This document shows, piece by piece, positions 44,116 to 50,380 of a stretch of DNA of 50,380 nucleotides. The position numbers were made by a program, and so were the translations under genes. The stretch is taken from NCBI GenBank assembly GCA_903873585.1, contig CAIQOV010000010.1:1-50380 (forward strand), read 5' to 3'. The notes beneath the pieces were generated by a model, which worked only from the letters and a program-made list of their open reading frames with translations, ran no database searches and had not been told where the DNA came from. Numbering within the stretch: position 1 is the stretch's first letter; every line of letters begins with the position of its first letter. The stretch comes from an uncultured Rhodobacterales bacterium (lineage in GTDB: Bacteria > Pseudomonadota > Alphaproteobacteria > Rhodobacterales > Rhodobacteraceae).

Positions 44116-47100
44116 TTAGAACGCGAGTTGCAGACCACCGCCAACCGTGGTGCCGGACACATCATCCGACCCGATCGGGCGCGAGGCTTCGATACTCAGG
44201 CTCAACCCTGTCGAAAGGCTGGCGCTATAGCCGATGGACAGTGTCTTAGTCGTGGTGTCAGCGGTAAAGCCAGACACATTTTCTTGATCACCAACCATCG
44301 TGACATCCACGCTGTCAGAGCTGCTCAGCGCGCGCTTTGTCACCGACAGGTTGGCATTCAAGCTGCCCATCCCCAACGACTTCTCCACATTCAGATCGAA
44401 CTGGCTTTCCATGATCCCGAACGACTGTTCTGCCACCGATGCCAAAGCTGCCGTTTCATCGCCGGTTTCGCTGTAAGCGTCAATCCGGCCATTGGTGTAG
44501 CGCAATGTCACACCCGGAGAGACAGTTACCCCAAAGCCCAGCTTGAAGTGGCCCGATGCCGCGGCTTGCGCCGTGATATAGCGGCTGGTGTAGTCGCCCG
44601 ATGCTTGATCAATGCCGCCCACAACTAGGTTGTTGTTGGCCCAACGATCATACGAATTGCTCATCGTACCCGCCGTCAACCCGCCGCCGAAGGTAAAGGA
44701 CTTCGACTGCCCAGCAACGCTGACACCGGCATAAGCCCCGTCATAAGTTGTGTCAGACGAGGTCATGTAGAAGCTTGACATCGTCGCTTCACCCGACTGC
44801 CCGCCGATGCCAAAGCCCACAGCCAAACCGCCGTCGGTCTTCATCGTGCCGCCCGCGCTGAGGGTCGAGGTCGTCACAGAGCGATCCAGCGTGCCGCCGC
44901 TGATGTTCGAGTAAGCGCCAATATCAGTCAAACCGTCGCCGTAAATCCCCATAAACAGGCCAACAGGGTCCGCAGTGATCGGTGATTCTCCAGTGCCGCT
45001 GTAGGTCATGTTCGAATGGGTCGCGATACCGTAAGCCTTGAACTTGTCCGAGGCCAAAGCAGCTTCGGTCTGGCTTGCCTGAACCGAAGAACTTTGGTCG
45101 CTGGCATCCAGCATGCTTTCACGCTGCGCCGCAAACTGCGACGAATCGATGGTGGTGAACTGCCAAATCGCCGACTCTGCTTCGTGACCCATGAACACGG
45201 TCGTGCCGAACTGGTTGTCGGCATAGTACAGACCATCGACATTGTCGAAATAATAATCCGACCCGTTGGCGTCTTCGCCATAGACAGTCCAGTTGATCGA
45301 CGATCCCGCCGTTCCAAGCACGTCAAGATGCGTCAGCGCTTCGTAATCGCCGTTTGCTTCGCCAGACACGATGATCTCACCTTCGATGAAACCGCCGCTG
45401 GCCAACACAACTTGGCTGAATTCGTCATTTTCACCGTCAAGATGGGTTTGCGCGTAAACCGCGATGCCCTCAGGATGGCCTTCATTGTCAGAATTGTTCG
45501 TCGCAACAATTTTGCCGGTATTAAAGAATATACCAGGGGTGTAGGAAGTCGCACCATCCACAAACACGCCAATGGCCTGCCCATCGTCGCCATACGCATC
45601 AGCTTGAATTGTGCCGCTGTTCAGCACCAAGCCCGAATTGCCCGCCACAGCAATGCCCGCAGCCACCACATTGGTTGCGCTGGCGTTGATTGTGCCAGTG
45701 TTGGCAACCAGACCCATCACGTTCGCCATAACACCAATGCCGGCTGCGCCGTAAAGACCGGTCAGATCAGACGTCGTCTCAACATTGGCGCTGACATTGA
45801 TCTCGCCAGTGTTCACGATTGCGCTGTAGTAATTGACGTAAGCGCCCATGCCAACAGCGCCGTTCAGGTTCGTGTCGAAGGAGCCCGTACCGTCATGCGG
45901 CCCAACCGTCTCGGGTGCCCAAGCGTATGCGGTTGCGTTAATCGTGCCGCTGTTTGTGGTCAGTGTTCCAAAGTTAAAATAGGACAGCGACCCAACAGCC
46001 AAAGCACCTGCGCCCGACGCATCAACCGAAATCGTGCCACTCAGGGTGGTTTCCCTGAAAGTGGGGTTCTCCTGATTCACATTGAACATCGTCAAGACGC
46101 CGTCAGCATGGGCCACGCCGCCATCTTGCGCATCTGCGCTTACAGTGATCGTACCTGTGGCTTTAAACACAGCACCTGAGTCGCTTACAATGGTCAACAC
46201 ACCGTCTGCCAAAGCATCGCCACCGGACTCGCCGTTAATATGGGATGTGGTGGCGCTTACGTTGATGTCACCGCCCAAAGTCACCGTGCCGTCGCTTAGG
46301 CCCAAGAATACGCCATCTGCCCAAGCATTTGCTCCGCCGTCGGCTGAAGCAATCGCACTCAACGTGGCGGTGTCAGTGGTTTCGATCACAGATCCACCCG
46401 GCGCATACATAACGTAAACGCCATCAGCCGCCGCAGTGCCGCCGTAGATTTCTGGCGTGGTGACCAAAGCAGTGGCCGTCACATCGCCGCCAATCGTCAG
46501 CGTGCCATCCAGCAAGCTCGCGCCAGAACCGGCATACCAGCCTAGCCCGTCATTATAAATCCCAGTGTTATCGTACCCACCGTAAATTCCATCCGAACTG
46601 CCAATTTCGATGCCGTAAGCAACAGCATCGCCGCCATCCGAACCAATTGCGGTAACATCAATCGAACCGGTCGTGCTGATGGTTGAAGCGTCGTCCACAA
46701 TACCTTCGACCCAGATACCATGCGCAAGGGCGAAGCCGCTTGTGCCATCCGCGCCGTGCAAGGTTGCGCGAACGGTCAAATCGCCGGTGCTGGTGTTGTC
46801 GATCGAGCCGTTGCTCATCGTGGTCGCGTAAATGCCGGTCGCGTAAGCATAGGCATCGGGGCCTTCAAACACCCCATAAGCCGTCGCGGTCGCGCTGATG
46901 TCGCCAGAGTTGAGGATGTCGCCAGCGGTTTCGCCATAGAAGGCAAGGTAGTCGTTACTTTCAGAGGTGTAGGTTGACGTATACCCTTCTTTAATGCCCG
47001 TTGCATAAACACTGGCCGCCGTGCCGGTGCCAGAGACCGAAATCGTGCCTGAGTTCGAGATGACCGCATCATCGTCGCTGCCCAAATTCGACAAGATGCC

Positions 47101-47706
47101 GGCAACTTGAACGCTTTCAAAAGCCGACCCATGAGCCGTCACGGTGATCGTGCCTGCGTTCGTGATCTGGCTGTCTGCGAGCATTCCGCCAGACTCCCCG
47201 CCGTACACAAGGATACCGAAGCCTTCCATCGTGTGAGCGTCTTCGCCGGTGTAATCGGTGTTGTCAGACAGGTCGACGGTGATCGTTCCACCCACCGCGT
47301 TGGTTATCACCCCCGCATCGTAAGCGTCGCCCGAAGTATCGCCGAGATAGTCTGCTGTAACGATACCTGCGCCGAAGGTGTCACCCAAACCACTCGTCGT
47401 CGTAACGTTCAGCTCGCCCGAGTTTTCGACAGTGCCTGTGTAATATGTAGCCAAATAGACGTCCGATGTGTCCGGGTTCGTCCCGAAGTCATCCACAATT
47501 ATGTGTCCGGAATTTGTAATCGTCAGGTCAACTGACGATCCCACATCCCAACGATAGCTGGTCCCGTGGTTCAACACATCCGCCGTCGCCATCGCCCCCG
47601 AAGCAACCAAAGCCACCACGGAAACCGACGCCAAGTTCGGGGCCACGCTTGCCACGCGGCCTTTCCATTTCGTCATCCGTCCGCCCAAGGCAAAATATTT
47701 CTTCAC
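44116..47706 (-). CDS. Autotransporter (type Va secretion) with beta-helix passenger
   Basis: 1196 aa. N-terminal extended signal sequence (MKKYFALGGRMTKWKGRVASVAPNLASVSVVALVASGAMA), a long passenger (about 41-900) made of repeated N/S-G-T-I-x-V-x-A strands interrupted by glycine- and aspartate-rich turns, as in beta-helices, then a C-terminal autotransporter beta-barrel (about the last 270 residues) ending in GGGLQLAF with a terminal Phe for outer-membrane insertion. I chose the GTG at 47706 because GGAG lies 8 bases upstream; ATG 47676 would shorten the signal, and the frame is open up to 47781. Passenger function is unknown; adhesion is a guess. Confidence 0.88.
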   Translation of the reverse strand: MKKYFALGGRMTKWKGRVASVAPNLASVSVVALVASGAMATADVLNHGTSYRWDVGSSVDLTITNSGHIIVDDFGTNPDTSDVYLATYYTGTVENSGELNVTTTSGLGDTFGAGIVTADYLGDTSGDAYDAGVITNAVGGTITVDLSDNTDYTGEDAHTMEGFGILVYGGESGGMLADSQITNAGTITVTAHGSAFESVQVAGILSNLGSDDDAVISNSGTISVSGTGTAASVYATGIKEGYTSTYTSESNDYLAFYGETAGDILNSGDISATATAYGVFEGPDAYAYATGIYATTMSNGSIDNTSTGDLTVRATLHGADGTSGFALAHGIWVEGIVDDASTISTTGSIDVTAIGSDGGDAVAYGIEIGSSDGIYGGYDNTGIYNDGLGWYAGSGASLLDGTLTIGGDVTATALVTTPEIYGGTAAADGVYVMYAPGGSVIETTDTATLSAIASADGGANAWADGVFLGLSDGTVTLGGDINVSATTSHINGESGGDALADGVLTIVSDSGAVFKATGTITVSADAQDGGVAHADGVLTMFNVNQENPTFRETTLSGTISVDASGAGALAVGSLSYFNFGTLTTNSGTINATAYAWAPETVGPHDGTGSFDTNLNGAVGMGAYVNYYSAIVNTGEINVSANVETTSDLTGLYGAAGIGVMANVMGLVANTGTINASATNVVAAGIAVAGNSGLVLNSGTIQADAYGDDGQAIGVFVDGATSYTPGIFFNTGKIVATNNSDNEGHPEGIAVYAQTHLDGENDEFSQVVLASGGFIEGEIIVSGEANGDYEALTHLDVLGTAGSSINWTVYGEDANGSDYYFDNVDGLYYADNQFGTTVFMGHEAESAIWQFTTIDSSQFAAQRESMLDASDQSSSVQASQTEAALASDKFKAYGIATHSNMTYSGTGESPITADPVGLFMGIYGDGLTDIGAYSNISGGTLDRSVTTSTLSAGGTMKTDGGLAVGFGIGGQSGEATMSSFYMTSSDTTYDGAYAGVSVAGQSKSFTFGGGLTAGTMSNSYDRWANNNLVVGGIDQASGDYTSRYITAQAAASGHFKLGFGVTVSPGVTLRYTNGRIDAYSETGDETAALASVAEQSFGIMESQFDLNVEKSLGMGSLNANLSVTKRALSSSDSVDVTMVGDQENVSGFTADTTTKTLSIGYSASLSTGLSLSIEASRPIGSDDVSGTTVGGGLQLAF

Positions 47707-48031
47707 AGGGATTCTCCGACCATTCAAACTAAGGGCGCTAACATGCGCATCACTTTTTCGTTTAGGGCACTCGACCAACACCTGTCTATAGGGGTTGCCG
47801 ATTTCAATTATTTGCAGCTATGGGTGCGATAAAAGCGCAACACTTAAAAAAATGGATATAAAACAACGAATTGGGAATTTTCTTTCGACAGAAGTCGCGA
47901 TTTTCCGAGGCGATATATCCCAAAGATAATAATCGCAACCAATAGTGTACTCTTTAGAATCTACTTAAGTCAAATGAGGACTTACGGCCCCTGCATCAGC
48001 ACCGGAGTTTTCATTAAGCGGCGTCTCTATT
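47707..48031. promoter_or_regulatory. A+T-rich region upstream of the autotransporter
   Basis: 325 bp without a gene, clearly richer in A+T than its surroundings, particularly 47830-48030. It must hold the minus-strand promoter of the autotransporter. I cannot fix a single best -10/-35 pair. It separates the autotransporter from the dapE-linked genes. Confidence 0.4.
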
Positions 48032-48454
48032 CTACAGGTCTAAAATCATATCCCGATGCGCAATGCCTGCATCGTCATAAATATCGCCCACAGCGCGAAA
48101 GCCCAGCGCTTCGTAAAACCCCAGCGCGTGCGTCTGCGCGCCCAGTTTCACGCGTGTCACTCCCGCTTCAGCGGCAAAGCGCTGCACCGCGTGGCGGATC
48201 AGCGCCGCGCCAATCCCGCGCCCGCGCACCGATGCCAGCACACACACACGCCCGATCTTGCCCAGATCGCCCAGCACCAGCAGGCGGGCAGACCCGATGG
48301 CTAGCCCATCGTCGCTGGCCAAAAGGTGTATCGCCACCTCGTCCAGATCGTCCAACTCGTCGGCTTCTGAAACGCCTTGTTCGTCGATAAACACCCTGCG
48401 GCGCAGCGCGCGGCAAGTGGTAATGTCGCGGGTTTCTGCAATCAAAACCGTCAC
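48032..48454 (-). CDS. GNAT family N-acetyltransferase
   Basis: 140 aa. Complete GNAT signature: [39 protein letters not shown] (motif A with RGRGIG for acetyl-CoA) and [25 protein letters not shown] at the end. The start [24 protein letters not shown] pattern ([16 protein letters not shown]) resembles the ElaA/YjcF group. Substrate unknown. Its ATG overlaps the dapE stop by 4 bases, so it is transcribed with dapE. Confidence 0.87.
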   Translation of the reverse strand: MTVLIAETRDITTCRALRRRVFIDEQGVSEADELDDLDEVAIHLLASDDGLAIGSARLLVLGDLGKIGRVCVLASVRGRGIGAALIRHAVQRFAAEAGVTRVKLGAQTHALGFYEALGFRAVGDIYDDAGIAHRDMILDL

Positions 48455-49596
48455 GCGAAATAGTCCTGCAAGATGCGGGTATAGATCGCCTTTAGCCGCA
48501 CAATCTGCGCCACTTCGACCCGCTCGTCGACCTGATGCATCGTTTGGCCGACCAGCCCGAATTCCACCACAGGGCAGTGATCCTTAACAAACCGCGCATC
48601 CGACGTGCCGCCCGAGGTTGAGGCTTCGGGCATAACCCCCGTTTCAGCCTGCACCGCTTTTGCCACAAGATCGGTAAACACCCCCGGCGGGGTTAGGAAG
48701 CTTTCCCCCGAAACCGACACCCGCAGATCAAAGCGAACACCCGTTTCCAAAGCCACGGCATCGGCCTTTTCTTGCAACCACGCCGTCAGGCTTGCGCCAG
48801 AGTGGCAGTCGTTGAAGCGGATGTTTACCGTGGCATTGCCCTTCGCGGGGATCACGTTGGTGGCCGGATTGCCGCAATCAATCGTCGTGATCGCAAGGGT
48901 TGACGCATCAAAATGCGCTGTCCCTTGGTCAAGCGGTTCCGCCTCAAGTGCTGCAAGCAGACGCACCAATGCGCTCATCGGGTTGCGCGCGCGGTGCGGA
49001 TAGGCCGAATGGCCCTGCACGCCGTAAGCCGTGATCCAAGCGGTCAAAGACCCGCGCCTGCCGATTTTCATCATGTCGCCCAAAGTCTTGGGGCAGGTGG
49101 GTTCGCCCACCAAACAGGCCGTCATCCGCTCGCCGTTGCGCGCCATCCAATCTAGCAGCGCCACGGTGCCATCCACCGAAGGGCCTTCTTCATCGCCCGT
49201 GATCGTCAATATCACCGCGCCATCGGGGGGCGTGTCTTGCACAAAATCCACCGCCGCCGCCGCAAAGGCCGCAACTCCCGATTTCATATCGGTTGCCCCG
49301 CGCCCGAACATCCACCCGTCCACCACGGCCGCGCCGAACGGGTCTTGTGTCCAAGCCGCCAAGTCGCCCACCGGCACCACATCGACATGGCCGTTAAAGC
49401 CAAAGCTGCGGTTGGCCCCCTTTTTGCCCCAGCGCGCAAACAGGTTTGCCACGCCGCCGCGATCAGCGCGGTGGCATTCAAACCCCGCAGCGCCCAGCAG
49501 TGCTTCCAAAATCGCCATCGTCCCGCCTTCAACCGGCGTGACAGAAGGGCAGCGGATCAGCGCCGCTGTTAGGGCAACAGGATCAGTGGTGGGCAT
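48451..49596 (-). CDS. dapE: Succinyl-diaminopimelate desuccinylase
   Basis: Lysine/diaminopimelate pathway: hydrolyses N-succinyl-LL-diaminopimelate. The 381-aa metallopeptidase (M20 family) has [12 protein letters not shown] (metal ligand His and catalytic Asp), [27 protein letters not shown] (catalytic Glu pair), [23 protein letters not shown] (lid domain) and [16 protein letters not shown] at the C-terminus. Its neighbour is dapD, in the order dapD, small protein, dapE and GNAT on one strand, consistent with a lysine operon. Confidence 0.95.
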   Translation of the reverse strand: MPTTDPVALTAALIRCPSVTPVEGGTMAILEALLGAAGFECHRADRGGVANLFARWGKKGANRSFGFNGHVDVVPVGDLAAWTQDPFGAAVVDGWMFGRGATDMKSGVAAFAAAAVDFVQDTPPDGAVILTITGDEEGPSVDGTVALLDWMARNGERMTACLVGEPTCPKTLGDMMKIGRRGSLTAWITAYGVQGHSAYPHRARNPMSALVRLLAALEAEPLDQGTAHFDASTLAITTIDCGNPATNVIPAKGNATVNIRFNDCHSGASLTAWLQEKADAVALETGVRFDLRVSVSGESFLTPPGVFTDLVAKAVQAETGVMPEASTSGGTSDARFVKDHCPVVEFGLVGQTMHQVDERVEVAQIVRLKAIYTRILQDYFA

Positions 49597-49617
49597 GGCG
49601 GCTTCGCTTTCAAAGGG

Positions 49618-49980
49618 TCAGTCGAAAAACGGCGTCATCTGCGCCACGATGACCGAGTTTTCTTTCAAAGCCCGCTCCATCAGCGCCAGTTCGGCGGGGT
49701 CAATCTCATCCCCGCCGGCTTTGCGTTCATCCATCGTACCGTAGCCTGACACATCCAGCGGGGCCAGATCGGCCTGTTTCAGGATGGAAACGGTTTCGCG
49801 CACCGCCTCTGCCTCGTCCACGCCGCTGGCATAGATCACAAGGCCAGCGCCTGTGGCTTTGTCAGGCAAGCCGTCACCGGTTTTGCGGCCAACCTCGACC
49901 AACAAGGTGAACACTTGCTGCGGGCGTTTGGATTTGCCCGCACCGCTTTCATCGCTGCCCGTGTCTTCGTTCTCGGTCAT
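49618..49980 (-). CDS. Small conserved protein between dapD and dapE
   Basis: 120 aa from the ATG at 49980 (MTENEDTGSDESGAGKSKRPQQVF); the frame is open to 50094, but that would overlap dapD. Very acidic start, then a compact alpha/beta stretch (FTLLVEVGRKTGDGLPDKATGAGLVIYASGVDEAEAVRETVSILKQADLAPLDVSGYGT) and MERALKENSVIVAQMTPFFD. No known motif; I have the impression that it accompanies dap genes in Rhodobacteraceae. It starts 38 bp after dapD and ends 21 bp before dapE. Confidence 0.72.
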   Translation of the reverse strand: MTENEDTGSDESGAGKSKRPQQVFTLLVEVGRKTGDGLPDKATGAGLVIYASGVDEAEAVRETVSILKQADLAPLDVSGYGTMDERKAGGDEIDPAELALMERALKENSVIVAQMTPFFD

Positions 49981-50018
49981 TCCGGCCCCTTTCGGCCACA
50001 GAGTCTGTGGCGGGTATG

Positions 50019-50380
50019 TCAGTCGCGCAGCAATTCGTTGATCGAGGTTTTGGACCGTGTCTGCGCATCGACCTTCTTCACGATGACCGCGCAATACAGG
50101 TTGATCCCGCCTTTTGACGGCATCGAGCCTGCGACCACGACCGACCCTGCCGGAACCTCGCCGTACATGACAGCGCCGGTTTCGCGGTCAACGATTTTGG
50201 TGGATTGGCCGATGAAAACCCCCATGCCCAGAACCGAGCCTTGGCGCACAATACAGCCCTCCACCACTTCGGACCGCGCGCCGATAAAGCAATCGTCTTC
50301 AATGATCGTGGGGCCCGCCTGCATCGGCTCTAGCACGCCGCCAATGCCCACACCGCCTGACAGATGCACATTCTAGATCG
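50019..50380 (-). CDS. dapD: Tetrahydrodipicolinate N-succinyltransferase (3' part)
   Basis: C-terminal 120 residues or so of DapD, the succinyl-CoA-dependent step of diaminopimelate synthesis. The left-handed beta-helix hexapeptide repeats are seen in [41 protein letters not shown] and the [21 protein letters not shown] segment, followed by [17 protein letters not shown]. The 5' part lies beyond the window. In the last bases the frame reads ATC-TAG-AAT-GTG, so a stop codon appears at 50375-50373 where the family has Gly-Lys; this may be an end-of-sequence artefact. Confidence 0.88.

Overview
The window is chromosomal DNA from an alphaproteobacterium, most likely a member of the Rhodobacteraceae. 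This is inferred from the spc/alpha ribosomal order rplO-secY-adk-rpsM-rpsK-rpoA-rplQ, the ATP12-family F1 chaperone, the general L-amino-acid ABC transporter type (Aap/Bzt), the rpmH-rnpA-yidD-ttcA-yidC-engB-argB neighbourhood, the IalB-family protein and the high GC content. No species can be named from the sequence alone.

Layout. 1-5440: end of the ribosomal protein/secY/adk/rpoA operon, closed by a strong terminator after rplQ. 5461-8922: rarA, then the tightly overlapping genes crcB, rluC and ATP12. 9051-10840: a solute-binding protein and an ATPase of an amino-acid ABC transporter, with the permease genes missing between them. 10874-20000: mostly minus-strand housekeeping (sixA-like phosphatase, a small Fe-S protein, argB, engB, yidC, an EAL protein, ttcA, yidD, rnpA, rpmH), plus a plus-strand SDR and a DUF3833 lipoprotein. 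20222-23800: TVP38 membrane protein, flavin disulfide oxidoreductase and a sensor histidine kinase, followed by tRNA-Arg(ACG).

23883-32353: an integrated mobile element of about 8.4 kb sits in tRNA-Arg. It is bounded by a perfect 86-bp direct repeat. It carries a P4-type tyrosine integrase, an AlpA-like HTH protein, a Toprim primase-like protein, a DUF927 helicase-like ATPase, an XRE-type regulator with palindromic operators, a 319-aa protein of unknown function, and about 1.1 kb without genes that holds two clusters of a GGTAACA iteron. The layout resembles P4/PICI-type satellites. Tandem 11-bp repeats lie just inside both ends and are probably integrase arm sites.

32581-37735: an RND efflux system with two adaptor proteins. 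37766-43473: an unusual four-gene minus-strand cassette (TPR-sulfotransferase, GNAT-like protein, unknown 195-aa protein, and a cytochrome P450 fused to an ATP-grasp domain), preceded on the same strand by an IalB-family secreted protein and a large autotransporter (43516-47706). I regard this cassette as the best candidate for an undescribed modification or biosynthetic system. 48032-50380: GNAT, dapE, a small conserved protein and the 3' part of dapD (lysine biosynthesis), cut by the window end.
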